From assembly GCF_049310885.1 (NCBI RefSeq), contig NZ_JBMDYO010000007.1, positions 34,368-98,367 on the forward strand: a DNA stretch of 64,000 bases. The letters run 5' to 3'. This DNA comes from CAYZJV01 sp049310885. GTDB lineage: Bacteria > Spirochaetota > Spirochaetia > Sphaerochaetales > Sphaerochaetaceae. Of this stretch, positions 36,131 through 44,294 are shown piece by piece (the stretch's first letter is position 1; each line of letters opens with the position of its first letter). The notes beneath the pieces are model-generated. The model made no database searches and had not been told where the DNA came from. It worked only from the letters and a program-made list of their open reading frames with translations. A program made the translations under genes and the position numbers.

Positions 36131-37039
36131 TCAGTTTTTCCATAGTTTTTCTGGATATATACCCTCTTCGATCTTTTTCGCCAGTTCATCCTTTACAATC
36201 TGACGGTCTTCTTGGTACGTCATGCCAAACCAGCGTTCAGTCGTTGTATAAAATCGCATTTTCCCGATACCTTTATTCACCATGACACTTGCTCCCTCAG
36301 GGAGGTAACACTCCTCCTTTTCGGTGGTAAGTCCGGACTTCAGGAACTCATTGAAGTACTCCTGATAGAAATCGAGAGCTGCGGGAGAAAATCCGAAATA
36401 GTTCATGGATACCCATTCATCACCAGTAAGGATCTTGTCTTCACCATCTATTGAACTGATGATCTTATCCCCTTCATGGAAAATCTTTTTATTCTCACGC
36501 ATGGATACCAGATGCCCATCCTTGACATTACAGATTGCCCGTGAAACGGACCCGCTGCGACTTGTGGTATTCTTGAGCACATAACCCACCATTGCATGTT
36601 CGGTGGAATCATTGGATATGGAGGCTAGATGCTTTCCCATGATCTGATAGGCTTCCCTTCCATAGTAATCATCACTATTAATTACACAGAAAGGTGCATC
36701 TAATACATCTTTCGCACTCAGGACCGCGTGTACTGTGCCCCAAGGTTTCTTCCGTCCTACAGAAGCCTTTACCTGCTCTGGAGTCAGAAGTGTATCAAGT
36801 TCCTGAAAAACATATGTAGCGTCGCAATTCGCGGCAACCCTATCGAATATACGGGAGCGAAAATCTTTCTCTATATCCTTACGAATGATGAAGACAACCT
36901 TTCCGAATCCACCTTGTAGTGCATCATAGGTCGAATAATCGAGCAGGGCTTCATTGTGCATCCCTACTCCGTCAATTTGTTTAACGCCACCATAGCGGCT
37001 TCCCATTCCTGCTGCCATGACCAAAAGAATCGGCTTCAT
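36131..37039 (-). CDS. sugar nucleotidyltransferase-like protein
   Basis: 302 residues of the GT-A nucleotidyltransferase fold. The N-terminal signature is LVMAAGMGSRYGGVKQIDGVG (nucleotide-binding GxGxR); NSDDYYGREAY is the metal-binding acidic site. It should form an NDP-sugar or similar from NTP and a sugar phosphate; the substrate is not evident and no sugar-modifying genes are adjacent. GGAGG is just before the ATG. Confidence 0.8.
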   Translation of the reverse strand: MKPILLVMAAGMGSRYGGVKQIDGVGMHNEALLDYSTYDALQGGFGKVVFIIRKDIEKDFRSRIFDRVAANCDATYVFQELDTLLTPEQVKASVGRKKPWGTVHAVLSAKDVLDAPFCVINSDDYYGREAYQIMGKHLASISNDSTEHAMVGYVLKNTTSRSGSVSRAICNVKDGHLVSMRENKKIFHEGDKIISSIDGEDKILTGDEWVSMNYFGFSPAALDFYQEYFNEFLKSGLTTEKEECYLPEGASVMVNKGIGKMRFYTTTERWFGMTYQEDRQIVKDELAKKIEEGIYPEKLWKN

Positions 37040-37116
37040 TGGGACCTCCTCTCAAAATTCTGGGTCTAGTATACCATGATGGGGAAAAAACCACTACAGG
37101 AGAGCGTCTACCTTTT

Positions 37117-37674
37117 TCAGTCCGCAGAGACTTCAACGGCAATCGAGGCTTCATAGGCACCGAATGTGTACCCTTGGAGATCAAAACCCTCTTCGACTGT
37201 GGGAAAAGTCACATAGATGATTCCCTGTTCCGTGGATCGAGATCCCTCCCGGATACCAATGCTCTTTTGGATGGCATCGAAATCTTCGTTGGAGATTCTG
37301 TCTAGATTAGCCCTATTGACCAGACTCAATTTAAAGGGGATTGGAGGAGAATTGTTATCCGCACCAAGGCCAACACTCCTGAATGCAAATACATTGGCTC
37401 CCAATTGAGTAGCGAAGCCGGGTGATAATCTCAGTTGATAGGCGACATCGGGACTATTAGAGAAAAACTCATACGTAGCAACCTCATGGGTAGTTCCTGC
37501 CATTTCCTGACTAAGCGTGAATTGGATACGTTCACGTACATTCAACGAAAAACTTTCTTGCAATTCAATGTGTCCCTGCATGGGGATAGTTTCGCTAAAG
37601 AGGCTTCTTTGGGCTGTAAGGGGAATGGTAAGGAGTTGGAGAAGCGATAGTACCAACACCAGTCTTCTTAACAT
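37117..37674 (-). CDS. exported hypothetical protein
   Basis: 185 residues. Signal peptide MLRRLVLVLSLLQLLTIPLT with probable cleavage after TAQ. The mature part is beta-rich with no cysteines and no recognised domain. AAGGAGGG lies before the ATG and a good promoter is at 37717-37746. Probably periplasmic. Confidence 0.7.
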   Translation of the reverse strand: MLRRLVLVLSLLQLLTIPLTAQRSLFSETIPMQGHIELQESFSLNVRERIQFTLSQEMAGTTHEVATYEFFSNSPDVAYQLRLSPGFATQLGANVFAFRSVGLGADNNSPPIPFKLSLVNRANLDRISNEDFDAIQKSIGIREGSRSTEQGIIYVTFPTVEEGFDLQGYTFGAYEASIAVEVSAD

Positions 37675-37716
37675 GCACCCTCCTTATCCCTTTTTGAACC
37701 ACTAGCGACAATACTC

Positions 37717-37746
37717 ATGGTAATAAAAAACACCAAGTGATGTCAA
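37717..37746 (-). promoter_or_regulatory. promoter of the exported protein gene
   Basis: On the minus strand, TTGACA (37746-37741), an 18-base spacer and TACCAT (37722-37717), about 40 bases ahead of the ATG. The rest of 37747-37900 is very AT-rich and holds no gene that I can see. Confidence 0.5.
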
Positions 37747-37903
37747 GAGATATTGTTTTTATTGACCATTGTAATATATTACCCAAGTATAATTTTTTTA
37801 ATTTTTTATATTATATTTATTTATACAATTTTAACTTATGTCATAAAGTTGCCAATATTATGTATTTCCTCATGTTAGCCTAAGGGAAAATGCGATAGTG
37901 CTA

Positions 37904-37932
37904 TTGACAATGTCAGTGGCAATCCATAGCAT
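37904..37932 (+). promoter_or_regulatory. promoter of tRNA-Arg
   Basis: TTGACA (37904-37909), a 17-base spacer and TAGCAT (37927-37932), placing the start of transcription within a few bases of the tRNA 5' end. Confidence 0.55.
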
Positions 37933-37941
37933 ACGTGAATC

Positions 37942-38015
<74 letters not shown>

Positions 38016-38090
38016 ATCGTACTTCCGATAATTACTATACGCCAGTACTCTTTTCCCGTACCTTTCATGAAAGGAGTAAATTTAAGATCC

Positions 38091-38522
38091 ATGAAAACAG
38101 ACAGCACAACTGTTTCCGAATATCTCCAACAGATACCTCCTCGATGGCAACCCACGCTATCCGATCTTCGCGATCAATTGAGGATCCATGTGGATAAAGG
38201 ATTCGTCGAATCACTTCGCTGGGGAATGATCACCTATGAAGTTCCCCTCGAGATCTCGGGACCAACATATAATAAGAAACCGTTGATGTTCGCCGCACTC
38301 GCAGCACAAAAGAACTATTGTAGCCTTTACCTTATGGCAATCTATGCTTCACCGGAGAAGATGGCCTTCCTGGAAAAAGCATATTATTCAAAAGGCCTAA
38401 AACCCAATATGGGAAAATCTTGTATCAGATTCAAAAATCTTGAAGATATCCCTCTCTCAGAAATTCTCCAATTGCTCAAGGATATATCGGTAGAAGATTT
38501 TCTTGCCATGACAAGAGCTTGA
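38091..38522 (+). CDS. DUF1801 family protein
   Basis: About 143 residues. The pattern YLQQIPPRWQPTLSDLRDQL near the N-terminus, then SLRWGMITYE and KPLMFAALAAQKNYCSLYLM, matches the DUF1801/YdhG fold, small proteins of unknown function. ATG 38091 is used; an in-frame ATG at 38067 is possible but AAGGAG then overlaps it. Single gene between tRNA-Arg and MATE. Confidence 0.75.
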   Translation: MKTDSTTVSEYLQQIPPRWQPTLSDLRDQLRIHVDKGFVESLRWGMITYEVPLEISGPTYNKKPLMFAALAAQKNYCSLYLMAIYASPEKMAFLEKAYYSKGLKPNMGKSCIRFKNLEDIPLSEILQLLKDISVEDFLAMTRA

Positions 38523-38568
38523 GCAAGTTTGCAAAAAGAGGCACACTCAGTAAAGGTATCAAAACCCC

Positions 38569-40011
38569 ATGGCAAGAGGTGGAAAAGGAGGCGTTGCCTA
38601 CATAAACACCCCTTGGGGCAAGGTAAAGACCTTATTCGAGGATGCAGTATTGTCCCAATTGCCAGTTGAACAAAAACGCCCATTACTTTTCTCAAACAAG
38701 CAACTTGTAACATTGATCATCCCTATTGTCATTGAGAGGATTCTCGATGTCTCCATAGGTTTTGCAGATACATTGATGATCTCCTCCGTTGGTGAAGCTG
38801 CTGTATCAAGTATTTCACTTGTAGATTCGGTCAACTATCTATTCCTTTTCCTTTTTTCAGCACTCGCAGCCGGTGGTGCGGTTGTTGTTGCCCAGTATAT
38901 TGGCCAACGTAACGCCGAACGTGCTGGGGAAGCGGCAAAACAACTAATTTATACTACGACACTCGTAGCATTGATGTTTACTACTGCTTTCCTAATCTTC
39001 AATCGAACTATCCTCATAGCCCTATTCGGTTCGCTTGATCCTGAGGTACTTGACCAAGCACAAATCTATTTTGCATTCACAGCCCTCAGTTTTCCATTTC
39101 TTGGTCTTTTCAATAGTGGAGCAGCTCTTTTTAGATCGATGGGCAATAGTCGCATAACTATGCGGGTCTCAGTGGTCATGACGCTATCTAATATTGCAGG
39201 GAATGCTCTTCTAATCTACGTATTCAATCTAGGGGTATTGGGAGCTGGTATTGCATCCCTCGCGTCACGAATCCTGGCATCTTCGATCATGCTATCGCTT
39301 CTTATGAACAAGACAGAGATTATCAGGATAGAACGGTTGCTCCAAATCAGATTCGAATGGACTATGGTGAAAAGAATTCTTCGCATTGGTATTCCCAATG
39401 GTATTGAAAGTGGGATATTCCATATCGGCAAAATTCTTGTACTGAGTCTGACAGCTACATTTGGAACGATAGCCATTGCGGCGAATGCGATAACGAACTC
39501 AATCGCCTCTATGACAAATATTCCGGGAGGAGCAATCGGTTTAGCAACCATCACTGTAGTGGGACAATGCATGGGAGCGGGAGAATTTGATCAGGCGGCT
39601 TATTATGCGAAAAAGCTTCTAAAATCAGCATATTTCACCATGGCTGCATTAGCAGTTATCCTCTTTATCCTCGTAGAACCGATGGTCCACCTATTCAATT
39701 TAAGTGAAGCGTCTACTACTTTAGCAATCCAAATACTGAAGATAATGTACGTAATGAGTACTCTTCTATGGCCTGTAGCATTCACGCTCCCCCAAGTACT
39801 TCGCGCCTCTGGTGATGTCAAATATACCATGACGGTGTCCATCATTTCCATGTGGACATTCCGTGTAGGACTAAGCTATATCTTCGGAGAAGTTCTTGGA
39901 TTAGGTTTACATGGTGTATGGTTCGCGATGTACGTCGATTGGATCTGTCGATCAACATGTTTTGTCACTCGTTTCCTTAAGGGTACATGGAAAACCAAAC
40001 GGGTAATTTGA
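38569..40011 (+). CDS. MATE family efflux transporter
   Basis: 480 residues, twelve hydrophobic helices in two related halves (conserved LIIPIVIERILDVSIGFADTL in the first and IGIPNGIESGIFHIGKI in the second). MATE proteins expel cationic drugs or metabolites using Na+ or H+. The N-terminal 40 residues are hydrophilic and unusual; the ribosome site is weak and a later start cannot be excluded. It overlaps the open frame of the following radC but the radC ATG proper is downstream. Confidence 0.88.
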   Translation: MARGGKGGVAYINTPWGKVKTLFEDAVLSQLPVEQKRPLLFSNKQLVTLIIPIVIERILDVSIGFADTLMISSVGEAAVSSISLVDSVNYLFLFLFSALAAGGAVVVAQYIGQRNAERAGEAAKQLIYTTTLVALMFTTAFLIFNRTILIALFGSLDPEVLDQAQIYFAFTALSFPFLGLFNSGAALFRSMGNSRITMRVSVVMTLSNIAGNALLIYVFNLGVLGAGIASLASRILASSIMLSLLMNKTEIIRIERLLQIRFEWTMVKRILRIGIPNGIESGIFHIGKILVLSLTATFGTIAIAANAITNSIASMTNIPGGAIGLATITVVGQCMGAGEFDQAAYYAKKLLKSAYFTMAALAVILFILVEPMVHLFNLSEASTTLAIQILKIMYVMSTLLWPVAFTLPQVLRASGDVKYTMTVSIISMWTFRVGLSYIFGEVLGLGLHGVWFAMYVDWICRSTCFVTRFLKGTWKTKRVI

Positions 40012-40064
40012 CTAACAGATGTAATTATAAGAAGCAAACGGTAACTCGATGCTGTTATACCGGT

Positions 40065-40565
40065 ATGAACAAATATACAAACCATACCGTTACGGCTACA
40101 GACATCAAGGAACTGCCCACGGAACAACGCCCCCGTGAAAAGCTACAACGCAAGGGTGCCGAAACCCTTTCGGATGTAGAACTCCTTGCCATATTAATCG
40201 GAACTGGAACCACCAAGCGTCCTGCCTTTGTCCTCGCTCAACATATTCTGGATCTATTGGACAGAAATAGTGGAGGCTCGGAGGTCCTGATTGAGGATCT
40301 CACGGCTATAGAGGGAATGGGGGTAGCCAAAGCGACTCTCATAAGCGCCGCTCTCGAACTCGGCAGGAGACGGCTTCCATCTAAACGAAAACAGATCATT
40401 TTCCCTGGAGATGTCTATCCACTCATACGACACTATGGAAATCGTCCCCAGGAGTATTTCCTTTCGGTCTCCCTCAACGGTGCACATGAAGTCATTGCAG
40501 TGCAGGTTGTTTCGATTGGACTGGTGAATCATACGTTAGTACATCCACGAGAGGTCTTTGCGTAG
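40065..40565 (+). pseudogene. radC: radC, truncated before the JAMM domain
   Basis: About 166 residues match the RadC N-terminal half: PREKLQRKGAETLSDVELLA, IGTGTTKRPA, the helix-hairpin-helix IEGMGVAKAT, and the start of the JAMM domain up to SIGLVNHTLVHPREVFA. A TAG then follows. An intact RadC would go on for about 60 more residues including the HxHPSG-type zinc motif, which is absent here and anywhere else in the window. The sequence changes character exactly at this point to an AT-rich accessory region, so the gene has been cut by an insertion or deletion. Confidence 0.88.
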
Positions 40566-40978
40566 GTTTTGATACAATGATTTAGAGGTACTATAGGCAT
40601 AAAACCCCTCTAGAATGCGCTAGTTTGAGGTTTTCATGCCATCACGGCCTTAATTGGAGAAAGCTTTTTAGCGAGGAAAGACTCGTGGAATTGAGAGCTT
40701 GTGTATTTTGAAACCATGGGATACGCACACATAGAAAAAAACTATTAGTGTACCCCGATATTAAAATTTGAAAACGTTGAAGTTAGTTAGATTGTCGGAT
40801 CTTCACCAACTTGATTGCTATAACCCTTTTAGTATCACCTAGATTACCGTGAGCGATTTGAGATTTTTCTGAATATTGCATATCTCGTTTTACAATCATT
40901 ACTTGATGATTATTACTCTTTACTTATCCCTATCTGGATAATAAGCTGAGTTATGGTTAAACCTCTTGGAGGAATTTC
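40566..40978. other. 413-bp non-coding junction region after truncated radC
   Basis: AT-rich, no convincing gene on either strand. It begins with a 40-base stretch starting GTTTTGATAC and ending GGCATAAAAC (40566-40605), then the hairpin at 40596-40640. The ribosome site GGAGG of the next gene is at 40971-40975. It is the left edge of the accessory island. Confidence 0.6.
40596..40640. repeat. long imperfect hairpin at the radC break
   Basis: The arm GGCATAAAACCCCTC and the arm GAGGTTTTCATGCC are nearly complementary, with an inner CTAG...CTAG pair, forming a 45-base hairpin starting about 30 bases after the premature radC stop. No U-run follows. It could be a mobile-element end, a recombination site or a weak terminator. 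Confidence 0.5.
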
Positions 40979-42034
40979 ATGATTTCAAATATTAGACTTA
41001 GTACAACGAATTCATTTGATGGTTATCAAATAACTCAATACTTAGACATCGTCTATGAAAGCATAGTTGTTGGTACAAACCTTTTCAGTGATTTCTTTGC
41101 TAGTGTCTCAGATATATTTGGAGGAAAATCGCGTAGTTACCAAAAACAACTATACCAGTTACGCAAGTACGCCTTAGAAGGCTTAATTGAAAAAGCAAGA
41201 GAGAAAGGTGCTAACGCAATCCTTGGAATCAAAATAGATTCTGATGAAATTTCTGGCTCTGGAAAATCCATGTTCATGATCAATGTTGCAGGTACTGCAG
41301 TAGTAATAAAAAAGATAGACGATACAAGATCTGAAGTGCAACATTTAATGGTTGATGGTGAAGATGTAAAAAAACACATAAAGATGCAAGAAATCGAAAA
41401 AAGATACACTAAACAGAACTTTCAATTGGAAGAAGATGAGATTGATATGCTTATACATGGTGAATTCCCAGACGCAGCCAAATTTTTCCTTAAGTCGCTA
41501 TTCACAATCCAAGAAGGGTCTTCAACTTTTAACCGAGAAGACTATAACGAAAACCTTTCTTCTTTATTAATGTATCTAGGTCAATTCGAGCCAAAAGAGC
41601 AAGCATCCTTTCTTTATCCTTATATTCCGGACTATTTAAGACTTGAAGAAGCCATAATGACCATTCTGAATAGTTTAGGCCTTGTTGATTTTAGTAAAAT
41701 CGCTGATTGGTTCTATTCAGATGCAGTCGACCTCCAACACTTTGCACTGAATGTATTAAAAATAATTAAAGCTGGGTATTCTACAGAAGATATAGTTGCT
41801 TGTCAGAATCTTATACATCTTCTGGAAAAGAAATATTCCATGGACACCCTAGAAGACGATGGAAAGAACTGGGAATGCGCCTGTGGGAAGATCAACTCAA
41901 CTAAACATTCCAATTGTAGACGGTGTAACAAGAACAGATTGGGATTTTTCGATAACGAAGTTCAACCTTTAGAAGTAATCAATATTTTGAGAAATGAATT
42001 ATCTATAGTTAAAGTGCTGTTGAATGATGACTAA
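40979..42034 (+). CDS. YbjQ-like (DUF74) protein with C-terminal zinc ribbon
   Basis: 351 residues. The N-terminal 110 residues read like the YbjQ/DUF74 domain (TTNSFDGYQITQYLDIV, later GANAILGIKIDSDEI), a pentameric fold of unknown function. A helical middle part of about 190 residues is not recognised. Near residue 300 a zinc ribbon CAC...CRRC occurs in WECACGKINSTKHSNC, similar to RanBP2-type fingers. GGAGG is upstream. The composition is more AT-rich than that of core genes. It is the first gene of the island and is followed at once by a YjzC-like gene. Confidence 0.75.
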   Translation: MISNIRLSTTNSFDGYQITQYLDIVYESIVVGTNLFSDFFASVSDIFGGKSRSYQKQLYQLRKYALEGLIEKAREKGANAILGIKIDSDEISGSGKSMFMINVAGTAVVIKKIDDTRSEVQHLMVDGEDVKKHIKMQEIEKRYTKQNFQLEEDEIDMLIHGEFPDAAKFFLKSLFTIQEGSSTFNREDYNENLSSLLMYLGQFEPKEQASFLYPYIPDYLRLEEAIMTILNSLGLVDFSKIADWFYSDAVDLQHFALNVLKIIKAGYSTEDIVACQNLIHLLEKKYSMDTLEDDGKNWECACGKINSTKHSNCRRCNKNRLGFFDNEVQPLEVINILRNELSIVKVLLNDD

Positions 42035-42062
42035 TCAAAAATTATTTGAAGGAGGCAGTCAA

Positions 42063-42227
42063 ATGGGAAAATTACATAAGCCGGGAGAAGACAATCAGAA
42101 GCCTGGCAAATATATTGAAACCGGTCCACTTGGAGGAGATTTGCCAAAACCAAAAGTGGTAAAAATTGATCCAGGTGATAGACTCCCGCCCACTAGCAAA
42201 CCTGGGAATAAATGGAAACATAAATAG
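42063..42227 (+). CDS. YjzC-like small protein
   Basis: 54 residues: begins MGKLHKPGEDNQKPGKYIE and ends in a GDRLPPTSKPGNKW block. This matches the YjzC pattern (KPGxxxPxxGxY...GDRFPPT...W) of short proteins known from Bacillus, function unknown. GGAGG stands seven bases before the ATG at 42063. It follows the YbjQ-like gene and could be co-transcribed. Confidence 0.65.
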   Translation: MGKLHKPGEDNQKPGKYIETGPLGGDLPKPKVVKIDPGDRLPPTSKPGNKWKHK

Positions 42228-42247
42228 GTTGAAGTTAGAGCATTGAA

Positions 42248-42472
42248 TTAGCAATTTTCTTTCGGTAGAGGTTCTTCAGTCAAATATTGCCCCAGCGTTG
42301 CCCCATCGTCAGTGACCCAATAATCATTGCCGTTTAGACTAGCCCCTCCAACAAAACCTGCGGCTGCAGAAGGGCTAGTGAATCTAATTTCCTTCGATAG
42401 GACAAACGAATTGTCGATAATATCTTTGTATTTCTCACGTAATCTAATCACTTGCTTCGGGGCACTTCTGAC
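42248..42472 (-). pseudogene. DUF4357 domain remnant cut by the IS3 element
   Basis: An open frame of 74 codons that runs without a start straight into the left end of the IS. The visible part, with LSKEIRFTSPSAAAGFVGGA and YWVTDDGATL, is the C-terminal DUF4357 domain, usually found at the end of GIY-YIG or uncharacterised nuclease-like proteins. The 5' part is not found on the other side of the IS, so sequence was lost as well. Confidence 0.75.
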
Positions 42473-42497
42473 CTAAGCCCTTTGTCTAGACAGTTGG
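42473..42497. repeat. left inverted repeat of the IS3 element
   Basis: Begins CTAAGCCCTTTGTCT and is partly complementary to the right end. It lies downstream of orfB. Confidence 0.6.
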
Positions 42498-42515
42498 TTT
42501 GAAATCATACGAAAA

Positions 42516-43358
42516 TCAAGCCACCCGTTGTTCCATTTCCTTGATTGGAAATGCTCCATAATAGACTGCATCTGGAGTTTGATATGCCAACCCTTGATGC
42601 AACCTTTCTCCATTAAAGAAATCAATGAAGCCCTTCAAGCCCCTTCTCAACTCACCGAGAGTCCGGTAGTCGTGAAGGAAGATATGTTCATATTTTTGGG
42701 TTCGCCACGTTCTCTCCATGAATACGTTATCCAGACACCTGCCGACTCCATCCATGCTTATTTCAACTTTTAGATGCTCAAGGATTGCTAGGAACTCAAT
42801 GCTAGTAAATTGGCTGCCTTGATCACTATTAAAAATGGCCGGTACACCATACTGATCAATTGCTTCATACAGACATTCCTTGCAGAACGCCACATCCATA
42901 GTATTACTTACCCGATGGGATAAAATCTTACGGCTAAACAGATCGATGATGGCCACCACGTAGACCATACCACTGGGAAGCCTCACGTAGGAGATATCTG
43001 TTGCCCAGACTTGGTTCACATGCCGTATCTTCTTTCCTCTCAATAGGTAGGGATACTTCTTATGTTGCTTTCCTTTCCCTTGTCGAGAGGTGTTCGGTTT
43101 AGGAGAAATACCACGAATCCCCAGTCGTCTCATAATCTTTCTTACCCGCTTCTCAGTTGCTCGTTCATACCCATCTTGCTGTAATTGTCGAGCCAGTTTC
43201 TGGTACCCAGTCGCAGGATGATCTGTCCACCAATTGAGAACAACCTGTACCAACGCAAGTTCATCATCACAGAACTTGATCTGATCCTTGTGACGAAGCC
43301 ACCAATAGTAGCTACTTCTCGATACACCTAACAGGCGACATTGCTCGGCAATACCCAT
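42516..43358 (-). CDS. IS3-family transposase OrfB (DDE integrase core)
   Basis: 280 residues from the first ATG. The HTH_21 part (GIAEQCRLLGVSRSSYYWW) is followed by the rve integrase core with catalytic Asp in VWATDISYVR, Asp in NSDQGSQF and Glu in VFMERTWRT. The frame is open further upstream through TENPGLRDEQ to the A9 run at 43436-43444, so the working enzyme is most likely an OrfAB fusion made by -1 frameshifting. All catalytic residues are present, so the element may be active. Confidence 0.92.
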   Translation of the reverse strand: MGIAEQCRLLGVSRSSYYWWLRHKDQIKFCDDELALVQVVLNWWTDHPATGYQKLARQLQQDGYERATEKRVRKIMRRLGIRGISPKPNTSRQGKGKQHKKYPYLLRGKKIRHVNQVWATDISYVRLPSGMVYVVAIIDLFSRKILSHRVSNTMDVAFCKECLYEAIDQYGVPAIFNSDQGSQFTSIEFLAILEHLKVEISMDGVGRCLDNVFMERTWRTQKYEHIFLHDYRTLGELRRGLKGFIDFFNGERLHQGLAYQTPDAVYYGAFPIKEMEQRVA

Positions 43359-43417
43359 ACTAAAGGTTTTACCATGCAGTTCGATCGAAAGCCCAGGAGT
43401 GATGATCTGCTCATCTC

Positions 43418-43726
43418 TTAGTCCTGGATTTTCAGTTTTTTTTTGAGTAGCACGTTCTCCAGTTGGCTCTTACCATACTCTTCAAGTAGCAACTGTTTCT
43501 CCCGTTCAAGTTCCTCTAGGTGCTGTTCAAGCTCCTTCTGGATCTTCGATTTCTCATTGAAGAACCGAGGCCCTTCCTGTTGGAGAGTCTTCTTCCAAGT
43601 ACTTACCAAACTCACAGAGATGTTGTTTTCCGCAGCAATTGCCTGAATGGTCTTCTCGCCAGCGAGTGCTTCAGAAGCTACTTTTAACTTGAAATCGCCA
43701 GTAAATGTCCGTTTTTTCCTTCCCAT
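43418..43726 (-). CDS. IS3-family transposase OrfA
   Basis: 102 residues with an N-terminal HTH (FTGDFKLKVASEALAGEKTI) and a C-terminal leucine-zipper coiled coil (ELEQHLEELEREKQLLLEEY). OrfA binds the terminal repeats and supplies the N-terminal part of the OrfAB transposase. It ends just after the A9 slip site. Confidence 0.92.
   Translation of the reverse strand: MGRKKRTFTGDFKLKVASEALAGEKTIQAIAAENNISVSLVSTWKKTLQQEGPRFFNEKSKIQKELEQHLEELEREKQLLLEEYGKSQLENVLLKKKLKIQD
43436..43444 (-). other. A9 slippery run for -1 frameshift
   Basis: Nine A on the minus strand near the end of orfA. A slip of one base back moves the ribosome into the orfB frame, which stays open (TENPGLRDEQ...) to the OrfB start region. 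This is the standard IS3 expression device. Confidence 0.75.
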
Positions 43727-43783
43727 AGGTCCACCATACGCATGTTACGCATCGTGGGCAACTCTATTCGTATCTTTTCGACT

Positions 43784-43808
43784 CCTCCTGTCCAAGATTC
43801 GGTCTTAG
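43784..43808. repeat. right inverted repeat of the IS3 element
   Basis: Ends ATTCGGTCTTAG at 43808; partly complementary to the left end. It lies upstream of orfA. Confidence 0.6.
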
Positions 43809-43949
43809 TATACTAGAATAATTTCATTGGGCTGGGCAAATTTGATTAAATAGATTATCAAATCATGAAAAACTACCTTGAGTTTTAGTAATTTTCATAG
43901 CACGACTGTTGTATGACGTTTGGGGATAGGTAACAAAGTAGAATAAATA

Positions 43950-43962
43950 TCCCAAAATGGGA
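43950..43962. promoter_or_regulatory. possible higBA operator
   Basis: A short perfect palindrome TCCCA-AAA-TGGGA about 40 bases before higB. A TATAAT is at 43993-43998, but it is very close to the start codon, so the promoter itself is not settled. Confidence 0.3.
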
Positions 43963-44000
43963 ACTTCATATTGATTATATTAAAAAAGGGATTATAATGT

Positions 44001-44294
44001 ATGCATGTGATATCAAGAAGGTGTCTAATTGAGTTTGGTACTAATCACCCAGATGTTAGAGGAGAACTAAATACATGGTTTCACATGATGGAAAGGGGGA
44101 AATATCCAAGCCCCATCGCCATCAAGGAGGTCTTTAGGTCAGCAGATATTATTCCTAGTGATAGAGTAGTATTCAACATTAAAGGTAATTCTTACAGGAT
44201 CATTGTGAAAATAAGATATTCCACACAAACTATGTTTATCAGATTCATAGGAACCCATGCAGAGTACGCTAAAGTAAATGCGGAGAAAATATAA
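44001..44294 (+). CDS. higB: HigB-type mRNA interferase toxin
   Basis: 97 residues. The N-terminus MHVISRRCLIEFGTNHPDV, VVFNIKGNSYRIIVKIRY in the middle and FIRFIGTHAEYAKV at the end match the HigB_toxin family (RelE fold), which cuts mRNA on the ribosome. Its stop overlaps the next ATG (TAATG), toxin first and antitoxin second, as is usual for higBA. Confidence 0.88.
   Translation: MHVISRRCLIEFGTNHPDVRGELNTWFHMMERGKYPSPIAIKEVFRSADIIPSDRVVFNIKGNSYRIIVKIRYSTQTMFIRFIGTHAEYAKVNAEKI

Larger units (their letters stand above)
42473..43808 (-). mobile_element. IS3-family insertion sequence
   Basis: An element of about 1336 bp bounded by imperfect 25-bp inverted repeats beginning CTAAG (42473-42497 and 43784-43808; 15 of 25 positions agree). 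It holds orfA and orfB in the -1 arrangement of the IS3 family, with an A9 slip site. Exact outer ends and target duplication could not be fixed by eye. It interrupts the DUF4357 gene. Confidence 0.88.

Noticed and set aside
40566..40605. A 40-base stretch with GTTTT...AAAAC ends, like a type II CRISPR repeat
   Set aside because: It occurs once, there are no spacers and no cas genes; the ends are part of the hairpin that follows.
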